From contig NZ_CP058350.1 of NCBI RefSeq assembly GCF_005860795.2, forward strand, positions 1,580,501-1,644,500: a stretch of 64,000 nucleotides of DNA, given 5' to 3'. A model generated the notes under the pieces. It had not been told where the DNA came from. It made no database searches and worked only from the letters and a program-made list of their open reading frames with translations. The stretch comes from Peteryoungia desertarenae. Lineage in GTDB: Bacteria; Pseudomonadota; Alphaproteobacteria; Rhizobiales; Rhizobiaceae. The translations under genes and the position numbers were made by a program. Positions 20,100 through 28,857 of the stretch are shown in pieces; position 1 is the stretch's first letter, and every line of letters begins with the position of its first letter.

Positions 20100-21962
20100 T
20101 CAACGAAAATGAGGAAAGGGCGTAACGACCGGATCGGGCCATGAGCCGCCGACGAAGAAACGAAACTCGACTTTTCTGTTCTCTTCCACTTCTTCCGATG
20201 AAGGGTTCGGCAAGACCGATCCCGTAACGGCAATCCCTCCACTGCTGAAGGGTATCAGGCCGCTGAAGCTCAAAGTTTCCGATGTGGACACAAGGCTCGC
20301 CCTGTCGATCTCGGCAGCACCATGGGCGAACCGTGCGGCAAAGCTCAGTTGTGTGAAAGAGTAGTCCCCTTCGCCCGCGGCGCCGAGCGGGAAATAGGCC
20401 TTGTCTCCTGCCAGTTGACGCAGTCCGGCAAGATTGAAGCCTGCCAATACACCATCGCGCATGGACAGATTTATGCTGCCGGATACATCTTGCAGACTGG
20501 CACTGAACAACGGCTTGTCGACTGTCCCGATCAATTCGAGTGAACCCGTGCCACGCAGCGACGGGCCCTTCAGATCAAGCATGGCCGCCAGTTGACCAAG
20601 GTCAACACCTTCCAGACTGACGCGGAAATTGGCGCCTCTTTCATATCCCTCACCAAGGCCGGCGAAACTGGCATTGATTCTGCCTCCGACCAGGCCTGCA
20701 TCCGCGATCAGAAGTTTTGTGGTGTCTTCGGAGGTCGTAATGCTCGTTGCCACTTCCCCGAGATCGAGAGAGCCGATGCTGCCCCTTTGTGCCGACAGGG
20801 TTATATCGAGATCAAGCCAGTGACCTATTCCCGGAGGCCTGACGTCGCTGGTGCGATCCATTTCCAGATCAAATGCCTTGGCCAGATGAAGCAGGTCGAT
20901 CCTTTCGACTGCGATGGTACCGGTAAGGCGTGACTTGCCGTCATCCACATCATGCAGATCCAGGAGACCCGATCCGCTGACCCCGTTGACGGTGAAGGCA
21001 AGGTCTTCGAACCGGATGAGGTCGTCGACGGGTGATACCATGGCCGTGAACTTGAGCGTATTCCAGTGTTCTGTCCCGGCAATCCGTAGACCGGTCCATT
21101 TCCGTATGGCCTCAAACGACGAGACCTCAAAGGTCAATCGTCCGGCTTGGGGCTGAAGGTGAACGATGTCGGCAATACCTGAAAACACAAACTTCATCGT
21201 ATCTGAATTCAGATCAGCCGTAATCTGTGTCGGATTTCCGCCAAACATGGCCAATGGTTGACGCATGTCGATCATCAGGCGAATGGCTTCCCCACCGGCG
21301 ACCAGAGACCCTTCCGCTTTTAGACCGGTACTGAGGCGCTGCCACTCGATCTCCGTATTGATGTCGGTAAGGGTAACCGTCGCCTCTGTCCCTTCATCAA
21401 AGAGCGTGAGCTCACCGTCCACAACCGTGATCGTGCCAATGTCTGCATCATGCTGAGGGTCGAGATATTGCGTGGCATCATCCGCCAATGAGGCGTTGCG
21501 CACGGCGGCACTCAACAACCCCTCGTCACTCCAGTCGAGATAGCCATCCAGATTTCGCTCGACCCGCATTTGGGGCCGCACAAACCGGAAATTTTCGAAT
21601 TCCGGCGCGCCGCGAATGGCGGACCAGAGACTGAAAGATGCAGACAAATTGCCAATCCGTCCAAGTAGAACTTGGTCCTGATCTTCGCGCTTGAAAATGG
21701 TGAGTTCATTGAGCGTGACCCGCGGTTCAGGCCAGAAACTGATGAGGGGGGTGCCTGTAATCAGGACTTCATGACCCGTCCATTCCGCAACCGCCGAGGC
21801 AATGGCCGAACGCACAACTGCGCTTGAAATGAGGTATGGAGCGGCCAATCGCGAAAACGCAAAGGCGGCGCCAAAAGCGACGATGCAGATCAGGATGAAG
21901 CGCAGCCTTCGCTGTCGCCGAAAGCCCACCGGCTTCCTGTCCTGTTCTCTTTGTGTCGTCAT
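20100..21962 (-). CDS. AsmA-family protein
   Basis: 620 residues from the ATG at 21962. The open frame extends upstream to 22157, but a basic start followed by one membrane helix (RFILICIVAFGAAFAFSRLA, about residues 20-40) and a GAGG box point to 21962. The long remainder is periplasmic and beta-rich, with a C-terminal AsmA-type segment (GTGSLELIGTVDKPLFSASL, then GFNLAGLRQLAG). AsmA-like proteins help maintain the outer membrane and are related to bridge-like lipid transfer proteins. The precise role here is not known. Confidence 0.85.
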   Translation of the reverse strand: MTTQREQDRKPVGFRRQRRLRFILICIVAFGAAFAFSRLAAPYLISSAVVRSAIASAVAEWTGHEVLITGTPLISFWPEPRVTLNELTIFKREDQDQVLLGRIGNLSASFSLWSAIRGAPEFENFRFVRPQMRVERNLDGYLDWSDEGLLSAAVRNASLADDATQYLDPQHDADIGTITVVDGELTLFDEGTEATVTLTDINTEIEWQRLSTGLKAEGSLVAGGEAIRLMIDMRQPLAMFGGNPTQITADLNSDTMKFVFSGIADIVHLQPQAGRLTFEVSSFEAIRKWTGLRIAGTEHWNTLKFTAMVSPVDDLIRFEDLAFTVNGVSGSGLLDLHDVDDGKSRLTGTIAVERIDLLHLAKAFDLEMDRTSDVRPPGIGHWLDLDITLSAQRGSIGSLDLGEVATSITTSEDTTKLLIADAGLVGGRINASFAGLGEGYERGANFRVSLEGVDLGQLAAMLDLKGPSLRGTGSLELIGTVDKPLFSASLQDVSGSINLSMRDGVLAGFNLAGLRQLAGDKAYFPLGAAGEGDYSFTQLSFAARFAHGAAEIDRASLVSTSETLSFSGLIPFSSGGIAVTGSVLPNPSSEEVEENRKVEFRFFVGGSWPDPVVTPFPHFR

Positions 21963-22189
21963 GAATACCTCAGAGGTGTGCTGGGTACGCCGCTGTCGAT
22001 TGCTGCGGAGATATAGGAAGATGACGCGCCGTGCAATTGCGCCAATATGTGCAGATTGGCCGATACAAGAGCCATCTGTCGCGCACTTGCAGCAGATGGA
22101 AGGCGCGGAATGTGAAAGTGTTCGACGGAGCTCCGGAATTGAACAATTTGCGGTCACTACCCCATTTGTGGGGTATCGATCTGACAGCC

Positions 22190-22359
22190 AAAATAACCCT
22201 TTCTTAAGAGGCGTTTGTCATACCTTAATACAACTTGGAGCCACCCGATGCGGGTGTGGTGAGGGTCACATACGACCCCGGTGGACATGATGTTGATCGC
22301 TTCCTTCTCCGGTTCAGCAGCATTTCCTTATGAAGGCGGCGTAAGCCGCCTCTTTTTTT
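22190..22359 (+). ncRNA. Candidate small RNA ending at an orphan rightward terminator
   Basis: The 409-bp stretch 21963-22371 has no convincing gene, yet ends in a strong rightward terminator (22334-22359), while both flanking genes are on the minus strand. Something must therefore be transcribed rightward here. A perfect inverted repeat, TACCCCA / TGGGGTA around a 4-base loop (22158-22175), could be an operator near its promoter. The 5' end shown is a guess; no RNA family is recognised. A very short peptide gene is an alternative. Confidence 0.35.
22334..22359 (+). terminator. Strong orphan terminator
   Basis: AGGCGGC (22334-22340) pairs with GCCGCCT (22345-22351) over a GTAA loop and is followed by C and seven T residues. 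The T run is on the plus strand only, so it does not serve the leftward iron permease gene that ends at 22372. Confidence 0.85.
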
Positions 22360-22371
22360 GCATTAGAAAGA

Positions 22372-24105
22372 TCAACGCGCCCGATCCAACGAGCGCGACA
22401 CAAGGATGACAGGGATTAGCCCCGCAAGAATGATGATCAGGGCGGCTACTGCGCTGTTTTGTGGCATCCCGCGTGAGGCATCTTCATAAACAAGGGTTGC
22501 AAGCGTATTGAAATTGAAGGGTCGCAGCAGGATCGTTGCGGACAGTTCCTTCAACGTTTCGATAAAGACAAGCAGCGCGGCAGTCAGCACTGCCGGGTGG
22601 ATGTTGGGCAGCAGGACCTCGCGAAGGGTCTGCAGACTGGAGCGACCGAGCGTTCTAGAGGCCATGTCCAAATGAGGAGACAGTTTCTGGAAACCGGCGT
22701 CGATCGTTCCTTCTGCCATGGTCAGAAAGCGAACCGTTGCGGCATAGACTATCGCAAATCCTGTTCCGGAAAGGAGCAGGCCGGTTGAAATGCCAAAGGT
22801 TGAGCGGGCAAAGCCATCCACCACGTTGTCAAGACCGGCGAGCGGGATGAGAACGCCGATTGCGAGGACCGTTCCTGGAACACCATACCCAAGGGACGAA
22901 ACCCGTGACGCAATTGCAGCAATTCTGGACCGCTCGCTTCGCGCTGAATAGGTGAGGATGAATGCCAGAATGACTGTGGCAAAAGCTGCTGCGGATGCCA
23001 CCATCAACGAATTCCACAATGCATCGACGAGCCGTGCCGAGACAAAGTCGTCGAGCCGACGCATGGCAAACCCAGAGAGCACATAGACCGGTATGACAAA
23101 ACCAATCAGCACGGGCAGGCTGCAAAAGACCGGCGCGGCCAAAGCCTTAGGCCCTTGCAGCCGAACTCGGGCAACGCCTGAGACGATGGATGTCGTCTTG
23201 TTACTGGCGAAACGTTGCTGACGGCGTGCCCGTTTTTCAACGTAGAGCAAGATGATAATGAATGCCAAAAGCAAACAGGCGATCTGGGCTGCTCCGGCAA
23301 GGCTGCCTCTGTTGAGCCAGGTCGAGAAAATCGAGAATGTCAGTGTCTGGACACCAAGATGCTCTACGGCGCCGATGTCGTTCAGTGTCTCCATCATGAC
23401 CAGCGCCAGGCCAATCATGATTGCAGGGCGCGCCATAGGGACCTGAACTCTGGCGAACACTTTCAGGGGACCTGCGCCCAGCGTTTTCGCAACATCGGCT
23501 GCGGCGCGACCCTGCAGAAGAAACATGGACCGACAGGTCAGATAGACATAAGGGTACAGCACCGCCGACATGACCAAGACAGCGCCTTCCAGCGAACGAA
23601 TGTCTGGGAAGCTGTATTCCCGTGCCGTCTTGAAGCCAAATAGACTGCGATAGGCGGCCTGAACGGGGCCCGTGAAATCGAAGAATTCAACAAAGGCGTA
23701 GGCGGCAAGATAAGACGGGATCGCAAGAGGCAGGACCAATGCAACGGACAGGCTTCGACGCAAGGGAAATTCAAAAGACGTCACCAGCCACGCGGTCATG
23801 ATGCCGAAGAATGCGGTGAGAAGCCCCGTAAAACCAAGAAGCAGAATGGTCTGCAGACTGGCCCGTGGAATGACGTTAATCACGATATGCTGCATGTCCT
23901 CACTGGCGCCGGTCAGGGCAATGAAAACGATGGCGGCAATTGGCATGGTCACGATGGCGGCAACGCAGAGCGAAGTCAGCGTCCCTGGTCCCACTCGGCC
24001 TCCCGCCATGCGAACGGGGCGCTGACCTCCTGCATTCTGCCCGTCGATGGCCAAGGGATTTTCCTTTTCTTGATTGTTGCCCTCCGCTCTAGCGGAAACA
24101 TCCAA
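22372..24105 (-). CDS. Ferric iron ABC transporter permease, two-domain (FbpB/AfuB type)
   Basis: 577 residues with about twelve membrane helices in two homologous halves. Each half has an EAA coupling loop: ADVAKTLGAGPLKVFARVQV in the first and MASRTLGRSSLQTLREVLLP in the second. This fused arrangement is that of FbpB/SfuB/AfuB permeases for periplasmic Fe(III). No ATPase or binding protein gene adjoins it; an AfuA-type binding protein gene stands alone at 36294. It begins 90 bp downstream of the histidine kinase stop on the same strand. The start is uncertain: no strong ribosome site precedes 24105, and an internal ATG near residue 33 is possible. Thiamine permeases are a remote alternative. 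Confidence 0.85.
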   Translation of the reverse strand: MDVSARAEGNNQEKENPLAIDGQNAGGQRPVRMAGGRVGPGTLTSLCVAAIVTMPIAAIVFIALTGASEDMQHIVINVIPRASLQTILLLGFTGLLTAFFGIMTAWLVTSFEFPLRRSLSVALVLPLAIPSYLAAYAFVEFFDFTGPVQAAYRSLFGFKTAREYSFPDIRSLEGAVLVMSAVLYPYVYLTCRSMFLLQGRAAADVAKTLGAGPLKVFARVQVPMARPAIMIGLALVMMETLNDIGAVEHLGVQTLTFSIFSTWLNRGSLAGAAQIACLLLAFIIILLYVEKRARRQQRFASNKTTSIVSGVARVRLQGPKALAAPVFCSLPVLIGFVIPVYVLSGFAMRRLDDFVSARLVDALWNSLMVASAAAFATVILAFILTYSARSERSRIAAIASRVSSLGYGVPGTVLAIGVLIPLAGLDNVVDGFARSTFGISTGLLLSGTGFAIVYAATVRFLTMAEGTIDAGFQKLSPHLDMASRTLGRSSLQTLREVLLPNIHPAVLTAALLVFIETLKELSATILLRPFNFNTLATLVYEDASRGMPQNSAVAALIIILAGLIPVILVSRSLDRAR

Positions 24106-24195
24106 TGAAGAAAACCGGCCTGTTGGCTGCAGTCGCGTTTATCGTTCAACGGTCAGCGCAACCGCAAGCGCCGACGCTGCCTCCATCAGCGCAGC

Positions 24196-27100
24196 TTAAT
24201 CCGCCAGGACGCGAGGCGAGGGAAAAGTCACCTCGACCAGAGTGCCTTCATTCGGCGCGGAAGAAATCTGGAAATGCGCCCGGTTGGCATCGACCATCGC
24301 CTTGGTGAGGGGCAGGCCGAGGCCGGTGCCGTCTCCGCGATTGCGGGGGGTGCCGGACGAAACTTGCCTGAATGGTTTCATTGCCTGCTCAAGCTCTGCT
24401 CGTGACATCCCCACGCCGGTGTCGCGGATGCGCAGCGTGACACTGCCATTGGTTTCATAGGACGTGGAGACGATGATCTGGCCACCCGAGGGTGTGAAAC
24501 GAATGGCATTTGCGAGGATGTTGAGAACGATCTGTTTGATCGAGCGGGGGTCGGCCACGATATTGGGAACGGACTGCGAAAGAGCGGTCCGGATAATCAC
24601 CCGCTGACTGTTGGCTTGTGGCTGGATGATCGAGACTGCACCTTGCACGGTTTCATTGAGGCCAACCGAAGTGAAGTCCAGCTCCATTTCTCCGGCTTCG
24701 ATCTTGGATATGTCCAGAAGATCATTCACGATATCAAGAACATGACGCCCTGATCGAACAATGTCATGGGCATATTCCCCATAGCGCGGGTGCCCCACAG
24801 GTCCAAAATGCTCATTCGCCATCATGTCGGCAAAGCCGATGATTGCGTTCAGCGGAGTGCGGATTTCATGGCTGACGCGGGCAAGGAAATCGGTCTTGTG
24901 CGCATTGGCTGTCTCTGCTGCGCGCTTGGCAGAGCGCAACTCTTCCTCGGTCCGCTTCCATTGCGTAATATCGCGGATCACTGCGCAATAGCCATTCGAC
25001 GAGGTCAGCTTGCCGATCGTCATGAACAGCGGGAGGAAGCCGCCTGACGCTTCGCGCCCGATCACCTCCCGGCCATCGTTCAATACGCTTGCAACGCCAT
25101 GGCCAGAGAGCCCGTTAAGATAGTCGAGGATGGATCGCTGGCTTTCATGGGCGAAGAGCATGACAAAGGGTTTGCCACGTGTTTCCATGTCGTCGAAATT
25201 GAACAATGCGCTGGCGGCGCGGTTCATCGAGCGAATATCGCCATCGGAATCGAGGATCACGACGCCATCGGTTGCTGTTTCAAGGATTGACCGCAATTCC
25301 TCGACTTCCACCTTCAGGCGGGCCAGTTCGCTCGCCTGTGCGGGAGGTGTGCTCGGTCTGGAAACCACATCCTGTGCGCGCTCGGCAGAGTTCTGGGGGA
25401 CCAGCGCCAGCATCAGGGCGCTTGTCTCATCAAAGCGGACGGACTGAAGCCGTGCCGATACTGGAACCAGGCGATCATCCGCGCGAACAACCATCACCTG
25501 GCTTTCGTGACCCGTGTCACCGTTGATTTCGCGTCGCTGGATCAGTGCATCAAGACCGCCAGCACTCTCAAGCGCGAAAAGATCCGCGTAGCCCGTCAGG
25601 TTCAGGAACTCCGGATTGGCATGGATCAAGCGATCTCCTGCGTGGATCAACAGCGCCAATGGCATCAGATCCACAATTTCACCTGTAAGGCATCTTTCGC
25701 GCCGACCGGTCGGGTCGCCAGGCACAGATGCCCCCGCTTGCTCATCCATGCGGTTCCGATTGTCGTCCCGATCAGGCTGCTGCTCCGGTTTTACCTCCTG
25801 CCAGACTTCAGCCTCTTGATGGTCTTCATTTTGCGTTGGCATTGCAGATGACAGCGCCGATTCCTCGACATCCTGACTCTCTGGCTCCTTGGTCTCACTG
25901 ATGTTGATGAGGCGACCCGATTTCAGCGGAGCCGGTTCGGTGAGCGATTGTTCGACACGAGCGCGTAGCCCCATCGGATCGAGCTTGCGTGCGATTTCCT
26001 GAAAGGCGGCCTGCTCGCTGGCGCTCAAGCCGTCCCGGCCCTTGCTACGTCGCTCCTCCAGTTGAACGACCTTGTCAGATGTGGGCCCCTGTTCCGGGGT
26101 CATGATCCGCAGTACGGGAGGCTCACTGTTCCTGTCGTTGTGTCTCGGGAAGGAAAGCGCATCGTCTGGCGCGTCTTCTGAAGGAGCATCGTGGTGGGCG
26201 TCAACGATCTGATCGAGCTGCTCAATCGAGCGGGCGTCACCGGCCTCGTTCGTGAGGTTGAGTTCCTGCGGGTCTTCAGCGAGGGCATCGGACGCCTGAT
26301 CGTCTTCAATATCGCTGTCAAAGTGAAAGGGAACCGGGAGGTCCTTCGCTTGGCCCTCATCAAGCTCCTCTGTTTTATGCGACTCCACAAACGTCATGCC
26401 CATCGCTGACGGGTCTTCGATCGCATCGGCAATCCGGACGATTCCGAAACCGCGGAAACCGTCAAACTCGCGATTGCGGGTATAGGTGGGAAGGGCAGCC
26501 AGATCGACCGGCACGACCAGGCTCGTCCCCTCTACCGGCCAGTAAATGGTCTTGCCGGACCAGGTGTCACGCTTTTTCAGCAGATCCTGGATCTTGCCTT
26601 CAGGATCAAGCCCGAACAAAGCCGCCAGATCGGCAAAGGCTGCGCCGTTGATCGCTGCCGCGCGCGGTCCGACGGCATCGGCAAATTCACTGGATACTTC
26701 AGTGAAGCGCCCATCGGCATCGATCTTCCAAACGAAGCGGCTGGCACGACGACGAGGATCGAACTGGAACTCGGCAACCTCATCAGCCAATTCTGCTGGT
26801 GTGGTTGCAGACAGGGCAGAAGCCCGATCGACCTCCACTACCTCTGGACCTGGGGTCTCCGTTTCATCGTCCTTGAGGCCTGTATTGGGTTCGGTTGTGT
26901 CGGAGGTCTGATCTCGAAATTCTTCCGTCAGGGACCCGTCCTCGCTCTGATCTGAAGCGCCGACCTCATCCGGTGCCGGTGGCTCCGTCTCTGCGCCTCC
27001 GATTGTCAGATCGTGCCGGATTTCTTCGAGTGCCGGTTCAAACTCCTCTATTGCGCTGACCGCCTGCACAACGTCTGCCTCGGTTTCAGGCAATTCATCA

Positions 27101-27786
27101 TGTGCATCTCCGCGGCCGACGAAAGGAAGTGTTTCCACAATGAAGACGAGATGCAGGGCAGGCTCGTCAGAAATCCGACCGATCGCTGCGGGCATGTATC
27201 CCTGGCCAGTTGGTATGGGACGCTTGACCAGGCGGTCCGGATCGGCACCAACCAGATTTACGAGAGTTCGCGCCATGTGCGGCGTCAGGTCCAATCGCGC
27301 GAACCCTTCCGAGGACGCAACGATATGCCCTTCGCCATCGAGGACGGCGATATGCGTGTCTGGATCGTCAAAGCCTGTCACTAGTTCGCTTGCAAGGGCG
27401 TTGGGACGTCGGCCTTGATTGATCGCTGGAACGGATAGCAGCACCACCGGCTCGCCGCTTCGTATCTCGACGAGTTGCGCGCTCGCCGTGACCGGTACCG
27501 TCTGAAATCCGTTGCCGATACGCAGAACGAGACTGCGACGCTCGCCTACCACCTGAAGCTGACGGGCGGTCGTCTCGACCTGCCGGAATATCACATCGGC
27601 ACGAGCGGGAGTGTCTTCAATGAAATCGTAGATCGATTGCTTCCCAAAGAGCCTCGCGCCCCCGCCATTGGCCCACAAGACCTTTTCCATCGAGGCCGCG
27701 AACACGACAAGAGCCTCCCCGCGTGCAAGGCGGTGACGAATGCTGTCGTGGACGGCCACGTCGATGAAAGGATACTGCGCTGGCAT
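24196..27786 (-). CDS. Large PAS-containing sensor histidine kinase, PdhS/PleC/DivJ-like
   Basis: 1196 residues with no obvious membrane helix, so probably cytoplasmic. The N-terminal 200 residues hold PAS-like sensory sequence. Residues roughly 210-720 are long, acidic and low in complexity, with PAS-like islands (around 340-480). A PAS domain follows near 840-950 (ATDGVVILDSDGDIRSMNRA). The kinase core has His973 in SHEIRTPLNAIIGFADMM, the N box around 1090, DTGVGM near 1122 and GTGLGL near 1153. The H-box context is that of kinases acting on DivK and thereby CtrA. A perfect TTAA-N7-TTAA box lies upstream. The exact orthologue (PdhS1, PdhS2 or other) is not decided. Confidence 0.85.
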   Translation of the reverse strand: MPAQYPFIDVAVHDSIRHRLARGEALVVFAASMEKVLWANGGGARLFGKQSIYDFIEDTPARADVIFRQVETTARQLQVVGERRSLVLRIGNGFQTVPVTASAQLVEIRSGEPVVLLSVPAINQGRRPNALASELVTGFDDPDTHIAVLDGEGHIVASSEGFARLDLTPHMARTLVNLVGADPDRLVKRPIPTGQGYMPAAIGRISDEPALHLVFIVETLPFVGRGDAHDELPETEADVVQAVSAIEEFEPALEEIRHDLTIGGAETEPPAPDEVGASDQSEDGSLTEEFRDQTSDTTEPNTGLKDDETETPGPEVVEVDRASALSATTPAELADEVAEFQFDPRRRASRFVWKIDADGRFTEVSSEFADAVGPRAAAINGAAFADLAALFGLDPEGKIQDLLKKRDTWSGKTIYWPVEGTSLVVPVDLAALPTYTRNREFDGFRGFGIVRIADAIEDPSAMGMTFVESHKTEELDEGQAKDLPVPFHFDSDIEDDQASDALAEDPQELNLTNEAGDARSIEQLDQIVDAHHDAPSEDAPDDALSFPRHNDRNSEPPVLRIMTPEQGPTSDKVVQLEERRSKGRDGLSASEQAAFQEIARKLDPMGLRARVEQSLTEPAPLKSGRLINISETKEPESQDVEESALSSAMPTQNEDHQEAEVWQEVKPEQQPDRDDNRNRMDEQAGASVPGDPTGRRERCLTGEIVDLMPLALLIHAGDRLIHANPEFLNLTGYADLFALESAGGLDALIQRREINGDTGHESQVMVVRADDRLVPVSARLQSVRFDETSALMLALVPQNSAERAQDVVSRPSTPPAQASELARLKVEVEELRSILETATDGVVILDSDGDIRSMNRAASALFNFDDMETRGKPFVMLFAHESQRSILDYLNGLSGHGVASVLNDGREVIGREASGGFLPLFMTIGKLTSSNGYCAVIRDITQWKRTEEELRSAKRAAETANAHKTDFLARVSHEIRTPLNAIIGFADMMANEHFGPVGHPRYGEYAHDIVRSGRHVLDIVNDLLDISKIEAGEMELDFTSVGLNETVQGAVSIIQPQANSQRVIIRTALSQSVPNIVADPRSIKQIVLNILANAIRFTPSGGQIIVSTSYETNGSVTLRIRDTGVGMSRAELEQAMKPFRQVSSGTPRNRGDGTGLGLPLTKAMVDANRAHFQISSAPNEGTLVEVTFPSPRVLAD

Positions 27787-27825
27787 TGTCGACCTGTTGT
27801 TCCCATTGCCGTTTCCCTCGGCAAA

Positions 27826-27840
27826 TTAACAGATTTTTAA
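27826..27840 (-). promoter_or_regulatory. CtrA-type box upstream of the histidine kinase gene
   Basis: TTAA at 27826-27829 and TTAA at 27837-27840 are separated by exactly 7 bases, the full CtrA consensus of alphaproteobacteria. It lies 40-54 bp upstream of the kinase ATG, a position suited to activation or repression of its promoter. Binding is inferred. Confidence 0.55.
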
Positions 27841-27919
27841 TAGCTAGGCAGGGGCTTTGGGTCCAGCAAGCCCCCTTTGTTTCCATGGTTAGGGTTAATT
27901 CGCACGAATTATTTTATGC

Positions 27920-27964
27920 TGCATCGCACAATCATATTGCAATGCACAATAATGGGTGCTATAT
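27920..27964 (+). promoter_or_regulatory. Phasin promoter with two TGC-N3-GCA (PhaR-type) operators
   Basis: TGCATCGCA (27920-27928) and TGCAATGCA (27938-27946) both fit TGC-N3-GCA, the core of PhaR operators described in Paracoccus and Rhodobacter; they are 18 bp apart. TTGCAA (27937-27942), a 16-bp spacer and CTATAT (27959-27964) form a plausible promoter whose -35 lies inside the second operator, so a bound repressor would block it. Confidence 0.55.
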
Positions 27965-28025
27965 GAGAAGCATCAGATGAAACAGTGGTCCGGTTGGGGC
28001 CAGCCAAGCAACAAGGACAACGATC

Positions 28026-28466
28026 ATGAACACCAAAGACGTATTCTCAATTTCCGCATTCGACCCTGCAAAGATGCAGGAAACCTTCCGCGACTTCGCC
28101 GAGAAGGGCTCGGCTCAGTCCAAGGAAGCCTATGCCAAGATGAAGGCAGCTGCCGAAGAAGCAACGAAGACCGTTGAGAGCACCATGGAAAGCGCGCAGG
28201 CCGGTTCGGTTGAGCTTGGTCTGAAGGCGATTGATGCCCTTCGCACCAATGCCGAAATGTCGCTCTCGCACATGGAAGCTCTGCTCGGCGTGAAGTCTGT
28301 TGCAGAACTCGTGGAACTGCAGACCTCCTTCATTCGCAAGCAGGCTGAAGTGACGATCGAGCAGGCCAAGGCCATGCAGGAAACGGCCAAGAAGGTCGCA
28401 GACACTGTTGCAAAGCCAGGCAAGGAAGCTGCCGAAAAGGTCATGTCGACCTTCAAGGCCGCCTGA
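28026..28466 (+). CDS. Phasin family protein
   Basis: 146 residues, highly charged and alanine-rich, almost wholly helical. SISAFDPAKMQETFRDFAEKG, then VESTMESAQAGSVELGLKAI and ELVELQTSFIRKQAEVTIEQ, follow the phasin_2 pattern. Phasins coat polyhydroxybutyrate granules and control their number and size. AAGGA precedes the ATG. The upstream TGC-N3-GCA pair suggests PhaR repression when no granules are present. A terminator closes the single-gene unit. Confidence 0.88.
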   Translation: MNTKDVFSISAFDPAKMQETFRDFAEKGSAQSKEAYAKMKAAAEEATKTVESTMESAQAGSVELGLKAIDALRTNAEMSLSHMEALLGVKSVAELVELQTSFIRKQAEVTIEQAKAMQETAKKVADTVAKPGKEAAEKVMSTFKAA

Positions 28467-28494
28467 TTACGGACAGATCCTCCCAAGGATGAAT

Positions 28495-28521
28495 GGGCCG
28501 GGCGCGATGCTCGGCCCTTTT
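28495..28521 (+). terminator. Terminator of the phasin gene
   Basis: GGGCCG (28495-28500) pairs with CGGCCC (28512-28517), with further GC pairing possible in the 11-base loop, followed by four T residues. Confidence 0.7.
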
Positions 28522-28601
28522 CATTTCGGCGAAGAAAAAGACTTGAAAATTTCCCCGCCTCCCCGTATGTGACCCCTCAAGACGTCGTCGACGCAATTTG
28601 T

Positions 28602-28678
28602 GCGGTTGTAGCTCAGTTGGTTAGAGCGCAGGTTTGTGGCACCTGAGGTCGCTGGTTCAACTCCAGCCAACCGTACCA
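28602..28678 (+). tRNA. tRNA-His, anticodon GTG
   Basis: A 77-nt cloverleaf with the CCA end encoded. The acceptor stem GCGGTTG pairs with CAACCGT (first pair G:U), the D arm is TAGCTCAGTTGGTTAGAGC, the anticodon GTG is at 28636-28638, and the T arm GCTGG/CCAGC encloses TTCAACT. There is no G-1 and the discriminator is A73, whereas most bacteria have an encoded G-1:C73 pair. This unusual form is known from Rhizobiales and relatives, which carry an adapted histidyl-tRNA synthetase. Confidence 0.97.
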
Positions 28679-28857
28679 TCCTCCCAGTCAAAGATAGTCA
28701 TCCTTCGCTCCCGTTTGATCGGAGGCGCGTGATTGTTTGTTTGTCATCACTAAAATGCAACGCATTCTGTTAGGGTGAAACATACGAATAGCGCAGTCTC
28801 TGCTTTGCACAAGCTACCGTTCCTGCTTTAGTTTTTCCTGTTAAAACGGGAATCGCG

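Noticed and set aside
22334..22359. Terminator of the leftward iron permease
   Set aside because: The T run lies on the plus strand only; on the minus strand the hairpin is followed by mixed sequence.
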